Below are positions 23,497-33,206 of a stretch of DNA of 64,000 nucleotides, in pieces (positions within the stretch are counted from its first letter, which is position 1; the number at the start of each line of letters is the position of its first letter). The notes below the pieces were generated by a model, which was not told the origin of the DNA, ran no database searches, and saw only the letters and a program-made list of their open reading frames with translations. The stretch is from Lachnospiraceae bacterium (GTDB lineage: Bacteria; Bacillota; Clostridia; Lachnospirales; Lachnospiraceae). The stretch covers positions 1 through 64,000 of the forward strand of contig SVEG01000012.1 in NCBI GenBank assembly GCA_015057505.1, given 5' to 3'. The translations under genes and the position numbers were made by a program.

Positions 23497-24543
23497 TTAT
23501 CCTATTTTATTCAACAAAGCATTCTTCTTTGCAATAATTTCATTAACAGGTTTACCTTCTGTAAAACTAAAGTACTCCTTAAGAACAACCAAAACTTTAT
23601 CATAATATTCAATAGCCTTATCATACTGTCCCCTAATTTGATAAATTAACGCTATTGATTCAAGTGCATCTGTATATAACGGCGTCTTTCCCTGTTTTTT
23701 ATCTAAATCAAAAGATTTCTCATAATAGCATATCGCCTTATCATATTCTAATGTTTCCGCATACAAATCAGCTAATAAAAACATAGCCATTCCGTCATCA
23801 GCATATTTTTCTTCTAACTGATTTATCTTCTGTTTCATAAGGTCCTTATCGTGCTTGGCATATGCGATTTTCCAATCATAATATAATCCTCTGTATTCTT
23901 CACTATCTTCCTGCTGCCTATAAAGTTCCAGATACTTAGACGCTTCCTCTGTTCGGTTATCAGCAAGCAGATTATCCATTAACTCTAAGTAATTATATAA
24001 TTCTTCAGGATTATCATTGACCAGCTCCTTATAAAATTCAATAATACCGCTATGATTTTTTACTATCCAATCTCGTGATGTAGCTCCCTCCGCCTTTTGA
24101 AGCAACCATTGACAATTCGAGATACCGGGTTGCATTGTTAACGCTCTTTTAGCATACTTACTTACTTTTTCCGAATCACTTACCATTCTGTGATGATACA
24201 AGTGTGCCAAAAAATTATATATTTTAGACGCATTATCTGTAAGCTCTAATTGCTGATGTAAAAACTCTACGTTTTCTTCAAAAGTCTTATTCGGAAGCTC
24301 TTGCTCCATATCCAGCATATTTTCAATTCGATGTAGTTTTTCATCTGTCGTTAAATCAAATAACTCATCAATTGATATACCAAAATAAATCGAAATCCGC
24401 GGAAGCATCTCTATATCCGGTGTACAAACATTGTTCTCCCATTTTGAAATCGTTTGAAAACTAACACCAAATTCATTTGCCAAAATCTCCTGCGTGATAC
24501 CTGCCTTCAAACGTAACGCTCTAATTTTACTTCCCAAATTCAT
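23497..24543 (-). CDS. XRE-family regulator with TPR domain
   Basis: 348 residues. XRE domain ~5-62 (LRLKAGITQEILANEFGVSF, QTISKWENNVCTPDI). Residues ~100-345 form TPR repeats (AICYYEKSFDLDKKQGKT, ALIYQIRGQYDKAIEYYDKV). Resembles peptide- or partner-sensing regulators. It has a near-consensus promoter with a 20-bp palindrome at the expected transcription start, consistent with autorepression. No partner gene adjoins it. Confidence 0.87.
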   Translation of the reverse strand: MNLGSKIRALRLKAGITQEILANEFGVSFQTISKWENNVCTPDIEMLPRISIYFGISIDELFDLTTDEKLHRIENMLDMEQELPNKTFEENVEFLHQQLELTDNASKIYNFLAHLYHHRMVSDSEKVSKYAKRALTMQPGISNCQWLLQKAEGATSRDWIVKNHSGIIEFYKELVNDNPEELYNYLELMDNLLADNRTEEASKYLELYRQQEDSEEYRGLYYDWKIAYAKHDKDLMKQKINQLEEKYADDGMAMFLLADLYAETLEYDKAICYYEKSFDLDKKQGKTPLYTDALESIALIYQIRGQYDKAIEYYDKVLVVLKEYFSFTEGKPVNEIIAKKNALLNKIG

Positions 24544-24565
24544 ATTTTAAAATCCTTTCACAATA

Positions 24566-24615
24566 TATTTGTAAGCTTACAAATACATTATATCTAATGG
24601 ATTATTTAAATCCAA
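24566..24615 (-). promoter_or_regulatory. Promoter and 20-bp palindrome of XRE-TPR gene
   Basis: -35 TTGGAT (24610-24615), 17-bp spacer, -10 TATAAT (24587-24592). A perfect palindrome TATTTGTAAG/CTTACAAATA occupies 24566-24585, covering the start of transcription. A second short dyad TGGATT-N5-AATCCA (24598-24614) overlaps the -35. Confidence 0.78.
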
Positions 24616-24636
24616 TAACGTATTTTTTTAATCAGC

Positions 24637-24945
24637 TCGCTTTATGAGCGAGTTTAAGTAATTTCTTTTATTTCAAAAAGTCACTAGGTTTTTGAAATAA
24701 TTACCGTCTTGCTACAATCTTTATTTCAAAAATTATTTTCTATATTCGTCCAAGCCACTTCGAAAAAGCTTCGCTTTTCCTCAGTGTTTGGCTTTCGCCA
24801 AATAGAAATCACTTAATCCGTGCGGCATTCGCAATCCGCTTCGCTACTTGCTCATGTACGGCTTTCGCCGTATGTTGGTACATCGAAAAAGACTTCATGG
24901 TAAGCAAGCTTCCCAGAAGTCTTTTTCTCGTCCCACCGCACGGAC
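24637..24945. repeat. Structured non-coding region downstream of spoIVB
   Basis: No ORF of note. From high to low coordinate after the spoIVB stop: a 9-bp closing stem (24936-24944 with 24817-24825, TCCGTGCGG) enclosing a terminator hairpin AAAAAGACTTC / GAAGTCTTTTT (24886-24896 with 24916-24926) and ACGGC/GCCGT; then TTTGGC-TTTC-GCCAAA (24787-24802); GAAAAAGC/GCTTTTTC-like hairpin; and a perfect 12-bp hairpin TTATTTCAAAAA (24668-24679 with 24689-24700). A 21-base block around the TTTGGC hairpin recurs at 57804-57824. Confidence 0.7.
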
Positions 24946-26223
24946 TCAATGCTCCAGCATATTTTCAACAAAAATCCCATACCCTCTCGTTGGGTCATTT
25001 ACAAGCACATGTGTCACCGCACCTATCAGTTTATCATCTTGAATAATTGGACTTCCGCTCATTCCCTGCACAATACCGTTTGTAAGCGCCAAAAGGTCCG
25101 GGTCGGTAACCTTTATCTCCATGCCCCTATTCATACTGAGTGAAGAAGTATTTATCTTTGTTATCTCCACTTCATAATCTTTTACTTCTCCGTCTACACT
25201 GCAGCGCACATATGCTTTACCAAGCTCAACATCCTGTTTCAAGGCTATATCCATATACTCGCCCTCAGCCATATCAACGAGCCCGTCATATCCGACGCCG
25301 AAAATGCCCGCACTCGAATTGACTTCTATATCGCCAAGCTTATTATTATTGCCGTAATGAATAATTCCTGACAAACCTCCGGGTGTGCCTGCTTCACCTT
25401 TTATAATTGACAAAATCTCGCTCTCATAAAGACTGCCTTCCTTACATTCCATAAGGGCTCCGATATCAACATCACTTACCCCATGTCCGAGTGCACCGAA
25501 TCTTCCGTCCGCTGTAATATAGGTGAGTGTCCCGATTCCCTGTGTATCGTCGCGAACCCACACACCCAGTTTGTACTTCCCGTCTGTGTCCTTTGCAGGT
25601 GTTATACGAACCTTTGACACTTCCTCATTTCTTCTGATTGTAAGAATCATTTCTTCGCCCCGTGAGGCTTCAAGAATTCCCACAAGTTCTTCTTTGCTTT
25701 CAAGTTCTTCGTCATTAACCGCCAAAACATAATCTCCCACATTAAGCACCGAATGCGAAGGCTCCTCAACTATTCCGCTTGCTGTAGTTACTTTCTCTGT
25801 CCCTACTACCAATACTCCGTCTGTTTCAAGATATATTCCGATTGGAAAGCCACACACCAAAACTTCAGTTTCTCCGATAACTGAAACCTCAATATTTTTT
25901 ATCGGGAATACCCCGAAAAGCTTCATCGCCAGCGTGTACTGCCCTTTTTTATCGGATATTACAGAAAAAGCATCTCTTCGCTCCAAAGACAAAGTATCGC
26001 TCCACACCTCTGAGCTCCCTGCCAAAACCACTGCTTCATCCATAGATATTATTTCTGCCGCAATCGGCAGTTCAAAATCAAATATACCGACTTCATTTTC
26101 AATCACATGAATTTTATTTGGTATATTTTCTTCAATATAGTTATATGCATAATATCCGGTATAAATTATCGTTACCAGTAAAACCATACACAAAACTCTA
26201 CGGTATAATTGTTTTCTGCTCAT
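24946..26223 (-). CDS. spoIVB: SpoIVB peptidase
   Basis: 425 residues, normal length. N-terminal membrane anchor ~8-28 (RVLCMVLLVTIIYTGYYAY), PDZ domain ~125-205 (GDYVLAVNDEELESKEEL), then the S55 serine peptidase domain with His in FGALGHGVSD and catalytic Ser in GMSGSP. SpoIVB is made in the forespore and cleaves SpoIVFA to trigger processing of pro-sigma-K. recN lies upstream as usual. spo0A, normally the next gene downstream in Clostridia, is absent; a structured non-coding region and unrelated regulators follow instead. Confidence 0.96.
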   Translation of the reverse strand: MSRKQLYRRVLCMVLLVTIIYTGYYAYNYIEENIPNKIHVIENEVGIFDFELPIAAEIISMDEAVVLAGSSEVWSDTLSLERRDAFSVISDKKGQYTLAMKLFGVFPIKNIEVSVIGETEVLVCGFPIGIYLETDGVLVVGTEKVTTASGIVEEPSHSVLNVGDYVLAVNDEELESKEELVGILEASRGEEMILTIRRNEEVSKVRITPAKDTDGKYKLGVWVRDDTQGIGTLTYITADGRFGALGHGVSDVDIGALMECKEGSLYESEILSIIKGEAGTPGGLSGIIHYGNNNKLGDIEVNSSAGIFGVGYDGLVDMAEGEYMDIALKQDVELGKAYVRCSVDGEVKDYEVEITKINTSSLSMNRGMEIKVTDPDLLALTNGIVQGMSGSPIIQDDKLIGAVTHVLVNDPTRGYGIFVENMLEH

Positions 26224-26252
26224 ATATTCGCCTCCTAGTTTTACAAAATAAA

Positions 26253-26284
26253 AAGAAGGAAACGTCCTTTGACATCTCCTTCTT
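26253..26284 (-). terminator. Terminator between recN and spoIVB
   Basis: AAGAAGGA / TCCTTCTT hairpin with TTTTTA following on the minus strand. It isolates spoIVB from the recN operon, which fits forespore-specific expression. Confidence 0.7.
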
Positions 26285-26318
26285 AGTATGCTTTGAATAT
26301 TAAATTTTAAGTCTGGTA

Positions 26319-27995
26319 TTATTTTATCCGAACATCCAATTTTTTCATTTCTCTTGCTGATTTTAAAACTGCCTCAGTAACCTGCGCACCACCGATAATT
26401 CTCGCAAGTTCAAGGATTATCGCCTCATCATCAAGCCTTCTAATCTCTGTCACGGTTTTACCGTCCTTTACCATTTTTTCAATAAGAAAATGTTGGTCTG
26501 CGGGTGCTGCAATCTGCGCAAGATGTGTAATACAGATTACCTGACGGTTAGCGCTTATGCTCTTAAGCTTTTCTGAAACCGCCTGCGCCGTAATACCGCT
26601 GATTCCTGTATCAATCTCATCAAAAATCATGGTATCAACTTCGTCCTTGTCGGATAAAACATTCTTTATTGCAAGCATGATTCTTGAAAGCTCACCACCA
26701 CTTGCTACCTTACCAAGAGATTTAAGACTCTCTCCCGGATTAACGGCAATCATAAATTCAACTTCATCCTGTCCGTTTGCACCAAATTCAGAAAGTTCCC
26801 TTACTTCAACATCAAAATGCACCTCGAGGAAATTGAGTTCCTTAAGACCTGCCTCAATCTCTTCTGCAAGTCCTTTTGCCGCTTTTTTACGTATAGAAGA
26901 AATCTGCGCCGCATATACCGAAGCCTCTTTATATGTAGCCTGCATTTCACGTTCTGCCAGTTCTCTGTTTTGCTGATAATTTTCAAGAACCGCAAGCTTT
27001 TCTTTACGCATATCCAGATATTCCAAAATATCCGCAACAGTCCTGCCGTACTTACTCTGCAATTTATGAATCAGTTCCAGTCTTTTCTCAACTGCAAAAA
27101 ACTCTTCTTCGTCAAATTCTCCCGAATCGATATAATCGGTTATATCTCTGGAAAGATCACTAAGTAATGCATCCAAATTCTCAAGTTGGCTGTATATACC
27201 GGTAAGTTCTTCATCATATGTAAGTGCCGATGCGACTTCTTTGAGTGAACGACCTATACCGTCTATAGCGCCTTCTCCATGACCACCCATTATGCACTCA
27301 GATACCGTTGCCATGGCTGACATAATCTTCTGACTATTAGTAAACTTACGGTGTCTAGCCATAAGTTCCTCTTCTTCACCCTCTAAAAGATTGGCCTCTT
27401 CAATTTCATTTATCTCGAACTGATAAAATGAGCATTCCCTAAGCCGCTCATCTTCATTCATTGTAAATTCTGAGAGATTTTCCTTTGCTCTTATATATCG
27501 TTTATACGCCTCTTTTAAATCTGACTTCGGCTTATCAATCTCAGATTTAGCATATTTATCAAGAATTTCCAAATGATTTGACTTATATAAAAGTGACTGA
27601 TGTTCATGCTGTCCGTGAATATCGATAAGTATGCCGGTAACGGCCTTTAACGTACTCACATTCACACTTTCACCGTTAATCTTACTTACACTGCGACCTT
27701 CGCCAAAACGCCTGGTAATGACAACCTGATCATCCTCCATAAGAACATCCAGCTCTTTAAGTCGCTCAAGCTTGTCCTTACTATCCACAATGAAAGTCAT
27801 CTCAACAAGTGCATAATCCGCGCCCTGTCGTATCATCTCTTTTCCGGCTTTTGCACCAAGTGCAAGATTTACTGAACCGAGAAGAATTGATTTGCCGGCG
27901 CCGGTCTCACCTGTTAAGATATTAAGACCTTCGCCGAACTCCACCTCTGCCTCATCAATCAAAGCAAGATTTTTTACATACAAATTTTTTAACAT
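26319..27995 (-). CDS. recN: DNA repair protein RecN
   Basis: 558 residues, standard length. SMC-like ATPase: Walker A GETGAGKS at ~30, long coiled-coil arms (~160-370) and a C-terminal ABC signature and Walker B (VASGGELSRIMLAIK, TMIFDEIDTGIS). Acts early at double-strand breaks. Follows argR by ~40 bp. Confidence 0.97.
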   Translation of the reverse strand: MLKNLYVKNLALIDEAEVEFGEGLNILTGETGAGKSILLGSVNLALGAKAGKEMIRQGADYALVEMTFIVDSKDKLERLKELDVLMEDDQVVITRRFGEGRSVSKINGESVNVSTLKAVTGILIDIHGQHEHQSLLYKSNHLEILDKYAKSEIDKPKSDLKEAYKRYIRAKENLSEFTMNEDERLRECSFYQFEINEIEEANLLEGEEEELMARHRKFTNSQKIMSAMATVSECIMGGHGEGAIDGIGRSLKEVASALTYDEELTGIYSQLENLDALLSDLSRDITDYIDSGEFDEEEFFAVEKRLELIHKLQSKYGRTVADILEYLDMRKEKLAVLENYQQNRELAEREMQATYKEASVYAAQISSIRKKAAKGLAEEIEAGLKELNFLEVHFDVEVRELSEFGANGQDEVEFMIAVNPGESLKSLGKVASGGELSRIMLAIKNVLSDKDEVDTMIFDEIDTGISGITAQAVSEKLKSISANRQVICITHLAQIAAPADQHFLIEKMVKDGKTVTEIRRLDDEAIILELARIIGGAQVTEAVLKSAREMKKLDVRIK

Positions 27996-28036
27996 GGTAT
28001 CACACCTTCCTACTCTCCAAGTACAGTGATATCCCT

Positions 28037-28495
28037 TTATCTTACAGACGTTGCAATTTTCTTGATTCTGTCAACAATCACAAGTGCATCGTCCTTAGTT
28101 CTGATTGCGCACATTACAGTATCGTCTCCGGCAACACAGCCTACAACCTCGTGCCACTTCATGGCATCAAGCGCCGCTGCAAAAGCCATCGCCATACCTG
28201 ACACAGTCTTAACTACGGCAATATTCTCCGCACGGTCAATTGAAATAAAAGCATCCTTAAGAACTCTTAAATACTTCTCGTTAAGCTCGTTGGTATCGTT
28301 CTGAATGATTGCATATTTCTGACGTCCACCGTCAACAGGCATCTTCGTAAGCTTGAGAGCCCTGATATCTCTTGAAACAGTCGCCTGTGTTACCGCAAAC
28401 CCTTCTGCATTAAGACGGTCCGCAAGCTCCTCCTGTGTCTCAATCTGATATTTGTTAATCAACTCGATAATTTTCTCATGTCTGGCTGTCTTCAT
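28037..28495 (-). CDS. argR: Arginine repressor ArgR
   Basis: 152 residues. N-terminal winged helix (RHEKIIELINKYQIETQEEL, ATVSRDIRALKL) and C-terminal arginine-binding hexamerisation domain (GDDTVMCAIRT). Senses arginine and represses biosynthesis; argC lies in this window at 43005 with a candidate ARG box. Placed between nadK and recN in the conserved Clostridia order. Confidence 0.96.
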   Translation of the reverse strand: MKTARHEKIIELINKYQIETQEELADRLNAEGFAVTQATVSRDIRALKLTKMPVDGGRQKYAIIQNDTNELNEKYLRVLKDAFISIDRAENIAVVKTVSGMAMAFAAALDAMKWHEVVGCVAGDDTVMCAIRTKDDALVIVDRIKKIATSVR

Positions 28496-28516
28496 ATTTT
28501 CCTCCCAATAAGTTCA

Positions 28517-29386
28517 TTACTTGTTACCCATTTTATTTCGTAGCTGTTCAATAAAACTTATTTTCTTAATTCTGATTATCCTTGTGTTCTCTGTTGCCGC
28601 CTTAATCTCAATACTGTCACCGGCACGGAGATTAAAAACATTACCGCCGTCGAAAGAAAGCTGTCTCTCATCATCAAAGCCGTTGCGATCGGCACATACT
28701 TCAACCTCAATCGTATCGCACTCGGGAAGCACTATACTTCTTGAATTAAATGTATGCGGACAAATCGGTGTAAGTATCATAAGCCTTGCCGCAGGTGAAA
28801 CTATCGGTCCCCCTGCTGACAAATTATATGCCGTTGAACCCGTGGGGGTCGCAACAATCATACCGTCCGCAGAATAATTATTAAAATACTCACCGTTAAG
28901 ATATATCTTAAAATCAACTACTCTAAGTGTTCCCGCTCTTGCAAAAACAATATCATTAAGCGCGATATTTTCCTCGACAATCTTACCGTCCCTTATGATT
29001 CTGCCCGCAAGCATCATTCTGTCCTCAATATGATAATTATCCTCAAACAGAGCGTCAATTGCTCCAAAAACATTGTTACGCTCAACTTCAGTAAGAAAAC
29101 CCAATGTTCCAAAATTAATACCTAAAAACGGAAGATTATAGCCTGCCAAAGCTCTCGCTGCCTGAATAAGTGTACCATCACCGCCGACAACAAGTACACA
29201 TTCCGACGCTTTAAGAATTGCGTCGGTCTCTTTATCCATACACCAATCCTGCTCATCATCCGTCCTTATCTTACTTTCGGCAACCGTACAGCTTCCGCCT
29301 TTTTTTTCAATATATCCTGCAATTTCTTTTGCGAACTTAAGCCCCGCATCTTTTGCAGAATTGGCTATTATATAAAACTTCTTCAA
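28517..29386 (-). CDS. nadK: NAD kinase
   Basis: 289 residues. The GGDGT motif (VVGGDGTLIQAARAL) and the NNYSADGMIVATPTGSTAYN block are complete. Phosphorylates NAD to NADP using ATP. Lies 18 bp after tlyA and 21 bp before argR. Confidence 0.96.
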   Translation of the reverse strand: MKKFYIIANSAKDAGLKFAKEIAGYIEKKGGSCTVAESKIRTDDEQDWCMDKETDAILKASECVLVVGGDGTLIQAARALAGYNLPFLGINFGTLGFLTEVERNNVFGAIDALFEDNYHIEDRMMLAGRIIRDGKIVEENIALNDIVFARAGTLRVVDFKIYLNGEYFNNYSADGMIVATPTGSTAYNLSAGGPIVSPAARLMILTPICPHTFNSRSIVLPECDTIEVEVCADRNGFDDERQLSFDGGNVFNLRAGDSIEIKAATENTRIIRIKKISFIEQLRNKMGNK

Positions 29387-29404
29387 ATTCTCCTACACCA
29401 TCCC

Positions 29405-30202
29405 TTATAAAGCAGTATGCGAAGCCTCCACAACTTCCTTTATCATCGTCATATCTACTTCTGATTTATCTGCCTCATTCTTCAAGTACAGCAAATATTC
29501 AATATTGCCCTCCGGACCTCTTACAGGTGAAAAATCAAGGTTAAGCACTGAAAACCCGATACTCTCCGCAAACTGCCATACCATCTCTATAACTTCTTCA
29601 TGTACTGCCTTATCACGCACAACACCTTTTTTACCGACTTTTTCCCGGCCTGCTTCAAACTGAGGTTTAATAAGACAAACCATTCCAGCTTCTTCATTCA
29701 TAAGCGCCTTGACCGGTACAAGTACCTTGGTAAGTGAAATAAATGATACATCTATTGAAACAAAATCTATCTTATCCGCAATATCCTCAGGTGTTACATA
29801 ACGGATATTGGTGCGCTCCATACAAACTACTCTCTCGTCGTTACGAAGCTTCCATGCAAGCTGACCGTGTCCCACATCCACGGAATATACCTTAGTTGCA
29901 CCATTTTGAAGCATGCAATCCGTAAATCCGCCGGTGGATGCACCGACATCCATACACACCTTGTCCTCTAGCTCCACGCCAAAACACTCCACGGCCTTGG
30001 CTAGCTTAAGTCCGCCTCTGCTTACGTAAGGAAGCGTATTGCCCTTAACCTCTATATTAACGCTCTCTGCAAACATTGTACCCGCTTTATCCTCGCGCAC
30101 ACCGTCTACAAATACGTTGCCTGACATTATAATTGCCTTTGCTTTTTCCCTCGACTCTGCAAGTGCCCTTTGCACAAGCAGGACATCAAGACGCTCTTTC
30201 AT
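29405..30202 (-). CDS. tlyA: TlyA-family rRNA 2'-O-methyltransferase
   Basis: 265 residues. N-terminal S4 RNA-binding domain (~1-60; RLDVLLVQRALAESREKAKA), then an RrmJ/FtsJ Rossmann methyltransferase with the SAM loop DVGASTGGFTDCML. TlyA methylates ribosomal RNA; the old name haemolysin A is misleading. Its start overlaps the dxs stop by one base (TAATG), implying coupled translation. Confidence 0.93.
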   Translation of the reverse strand: MKERLDVLLVQRALAESREKAKAIIMSGNVFVDGVREDKAGTMFAESVNIEVKGNTLPYVSRGGLKLAKAVECFGVELEDKVCMDVGASTGGFTDCMLQNGATKVYSVDVGHGQLAWKLRNDERVVCMERTNIRYVTPEDIADKIDFVSIDVSFISLTKVLVPVKALMNEEAGMVCLIKPQFEAGREKVGKKGVVRDKAVHEEVIEMVWQFAESIGFSVLNLDFSPVRGPEGNIEYLLYLKNEADKSEVDMTMIKEVVEASHTAL

Positions 30203-32067
30203 TAGTTGTCTCCCTTTATTCTGTCTATAATTTTTGCTGTAACCGACTCTGCGTCAATTCCGCTGTGTTGTCTTAATACCTTAATATTACCGTGTTCCAC
30301 ATATACATTCGGAAGTGCAACGGTAAGCACGTCCGTCTTACTTCCAATGCGGTTAACATATGATACAACCTTTTCACCGTAACCGCCATTAAGCACATTT
30401 TCCTCCAATGTAACAAGAAGCGAATGTGTTTTAATAAGCTCATCTATGCATTGCTCGTCAATCGGTCTTACAAATCGTGCGTTCACAAGTGTTACATGGT
30501 ATCCTGCCTCTTTAAGCCTGTCCCTTACCTCTGTAGCAACCTCAACCATACTTCCGACCGCAAGAAGCGCTATATCCTTCTCACGATATATAACCTCACT
30601 CTTACCAAAAACAACCGGCTCCGCAAATTCTTCAAGTCCCTGATATGCTGTTCCTCTCGGATATCTGAGTGCAATAGGGCCACTGTATTCTGCCGCAAAC
30701 TCGAGACCTTCCTTAAGCTCTCTGGCATTCTTAGGAGCAAATATACTCATATTAGGTATCGAGGTAAGATATGACAAATCAAATATACCCTGGTGAGTCT
30801 CACCGTCATTGCCTACAAGCCCCGCTCTGTCAAGCGCAAATACAACCGGTAAATCCTGAATACATACATCATGAAGAATCTGATCATATGCTCTCTGTAA
30901 AAACGAAGAATATACCGCAACTACCGGCTTTAATCCTTCGGAAGCCATTCCGGCTGCAAAAGTAACAGCGTGCTCCTCGGCTATTCCGACATCAAAAAAC
31001 CTGTCAGGGAATTCCTTCTTAAATGCAGCAAGCCCCGTTCCATCCGGCATGGCCGCAGTTATTGCCACAAGCTTGGGATTCTTGTGCGCAAGTTCAATCA
31101 ACGTGTTTGAAAAAACAGTTGTATAATCCGTCTTTTTAACTTTAAGAGAATCTCCTGTATTAACATCAAAAGGACCTACACCGTGGAACTTCTCAGGTCT
31201 TTCTTCAGCAGGCGCAAAGCCTTTACCCTTCTTCGTTATTACATGAATCATAACGGCCTTATCAAGATTCCTTGCTTCGCCTATTATCTCGACAAGTCTC
31301 TCAATGTCATGACCATCAATCGGTCCGATATACTTAATACCCATATCCTCAAAAAGCATACCGGGAATAAGAAGCTGTTTGATTCCGCTTTTGGTCTTAC
31401 GTATCTTGTTAATAAGGAAATTACCGCATCCCGGGATCTTTGAAAGAACCGCAAGCACTCTCTTTTTAAGTTTGTTATAAGTCTGTCCCGTTCTTATATT
31501 GTTGAGATATTTGGAAACTCCGCCTACATTAGCGGAGATTGACATCTCATTATCATTGAGAATAATTATAAAATTTCGCTTAAGCTGAGCCGCATTGTTA
31601 AGTGCTTCATATGCCATACCGCCTGTCAAAGCACCGTCACCAATTACAGATACAACAGTTCCGTCACTGTCATTAAGCTTATTGGCTGCAGCAATACCGA
31701 GTCCCGCAGAAATCGAGGTAGAACTGTGACCCGTATTAAACGCATCACAGGCACTCTCCGTACGCTTCGGGAAACCACTTAAGCCCCCGTATTCCCTAAG
31801 TGCCTCAAAAGCCTCTCTTCTGCCTGTAAGTAATTTGTGCGTGTATGACTGGTGTCCCACATCCCAAATAATCTTATCCTTAGGCAAATCAAGCACAAGA
31901 TGAAGCGCCATCGTAAGCTCGACAACGCCAAGATTGGACGCAAGATGTCCGCCTGATACACTTATTGTATTTATCAAAAATTCTCTTATCTCGCCCGCAA
32001 GCTGCCCGTATTCCTCAGGCTTTAACTTCTTAATATCATTGGGGCCGGTAATTCTGTCCAAAATCAT
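30202..32067 (-). CDS. dxs: 1-deoxy-D-xylulose-5-phosphate synthase
   Basis: 621 residues, normal. Thiamine diphosphate motif GDGALTGGMAYEALNN, the conserved His in DVGHQSYTHKLL, and the pyrimidine domain DRAGLVGNDGETHQG. First step of the MEP isoprenoid pathway; sits beside ispA, which uses its products. Confidence 0.97.
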   Translation of the reverse strand: MILDRITGPNDIKKLKPEEYGQLAGEIREFLINTISVSGGHLASNLGVVELTMALHLVLDLPKDKIIWDVGHQSYTHKLLTGRREAFEALREYGGLSGFPKRTESACDAFNTGHSSTSISAGLGIAAANKLNDSDGTVVSVIGDGALTGGMAYEALNNAAQLKRNFIIILNDNEMSISANVGGVSKYLNNIRTGQTYNKLKKRVLAVLSKIPGCGNFLINKIRKTKSGIKQLLIPGMLFEDMGIKYIGPIDGHDIERLVEIIGEARNLDKAVMIHVITKKGKGFAPAEERPEKFHGVGPFDVNTGDSLKVKKTDYTTVFSNTLIELAHKNPKLVAITAAMPDGTGLAAFKKEFPDRFFDVGIAEEHAVTFAAGMASEGLKPVVAVYSSFLQRAYDQILHDVCIQDLPVVFALDRAGLVGNDGETHQGIFDLSYLTSIPNMSIFAPKNARELKEGLEFAAEYSGPIALRYPRGTAYQGLEEFAEPVVFGKSEVIYREKDIALLAVGSMVEVATEVRDRLKEAGYHVTLVNARFVRPIDEQCIDELIKTHSLLVTLEENVLNGGYGEKVVSYVNRIGSKTDVLTVALPNVYVEHGNIKVLRQHSGIDAESVTAKIIDRIKGDN

Positions 32068-32087
32068 TACAATCCCTCAAAATTTTG

Positions 32088-32996
32088 CTATTTTTCACGA
32101 TTTACAAGCCAAAGCAGAAGTTCCTTAAGAAAATCCTTCTCCCCCGGTAAATCCTTAAGTAAATCTATTGCTTCATTTGTAAGTCTTACAACCTCTGCCT
32201 TGGCATTCTCCAAGCCGTAAAGACTTACATAAGTTGCTTTATTATTCTTATCATCACTTCCGATAGGCTTACCAAGCGCCTCTGCACTTCCGATAACATC
32301 AAGTATATCATCCTGAATCTGAAACGCCATACCTATCTTTGATGCAATATTCTCTGTCTTTTTAATGTCTTCGTCCGATGCTCCCGCAAGAATCGCGCCT
32401 ATAACCATGGAACCTTCAAGGAGCGCACCTGTCTTTAAGTTATAAATAAACTGCAGAGTATCTTTATCAATCTGCTCATTATTCTCGGTTGCCTCAACAT
32501 CCTTAACCTGACCGCCGACCATACCGTAAATTCCTGCTTTTCTTCCGAGCACCTTAAGTGCACTGATTATCCTTCCCGTCTGTGCACTATCACCACTACC
32601 TACATACGAAAAAGCTCCTATTGCAGTCTCATACGCATAATTGAGAAGCGCATCACCCGCCAGTATTCCCATGGCTTCACCGAACACCACATGTGTAGTC
32701 TTACGACCCCTTCTGTATTCGTCATTATCCATGGCAGGCAAATCATCATGCACAAGTGAATAGGTATGTATCATCTCCATCGCCGCCATAAAAGGGCAAA
32801 CAACCTTTCCGTTTCCCGAAAAAAGCTTAAAGACCTCCTGCATAAGAAGAGGTCTGAGTCTTTTGCCGCCTGCAAGTACACTGTAATTCATTGCCTTAAG
32901 AACGGTCTGCTGATAACCCTTTTCTTCCGGCAAAAAAGACTTAACTATATCATCAACTTCATTAACCTTATCCTGTAACAAAACATTAAAGTTCAT
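32088..32996 (-). CDS. ispA: Polyprenyl (farnesyl) diphosphate synthase
   Basis: 302 residues. First Asp-rich motif HDDLPAMDND and second motif QDDILDVIG, the pair that binds magnesium-diphosphate. Makes farnesyl (or geranyl) diphosphate from DMAPP and IPP. Start overlaps the end of xseB by 11 bp. Confidence 0.95.
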   Translation of the reverse strand: MNFNVLLQDKVNEVDDIVKSFLPEEKGYQQTVLKAMNYSVLAGGKRLRPLLMQEVFKLFSGNGKVVCPFMAAMEMIHTYSLVHDDLPAMDNDEYRRGRKTTHVVFGEAMGILAGDALLNYAYETAIGAFSYVGSGDSAQTGRIISALKVLGRKAGIYGMVGGQVKDVEATENNEQIDKDTLQFIYNLKTGALLEGSMVIGAILAGASDEDIKKTENIASKIGMAFQIQDDILDVIGSAEALGKPIGSDDKNNKATYVSLYGLENAKAEVVRLTNEAIDLLKDLPGEKDFLKELLLWLVNREK

Positions 32997-33195
32997 CAGG
33001 CAAAACCTCGTTTCCCTCTAAAACTATTATCTTCTTTTCAACCATGTCAAGCTTATTATTGCACATCGAAACAAGCTCCATTCCCCTTTTGTAAAGTTCA
33101 AATGACTTCTCAAGTGAAACAGAATCCTCTTCCATATGCTCCATTATTGTATTCAGTTCATCAAAAGCCTGCTCTATACTTAATTCTTCCTTCAT
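32986..33195 (-). CDS. xseB: Exodeoxyribonuclease VII small subunit
   Basis: 69 residues, typical of XseB: SIEQAFDELNTIMEHMEEDS followed by LEKSFELYKRGMEL. Forms the complex with XseA, encoded 11 bp upstream. Confidence 0.95.
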   Translation of the reverse strand: MKEELSIEQAFDELNTIMEHMEEDSVSLEKSFELYKRGMELVSMCNNKLDMVEKKIIVLEGNEVLPDEL

Positions 33196-33206
33196 GATAA
33201 CACTCC

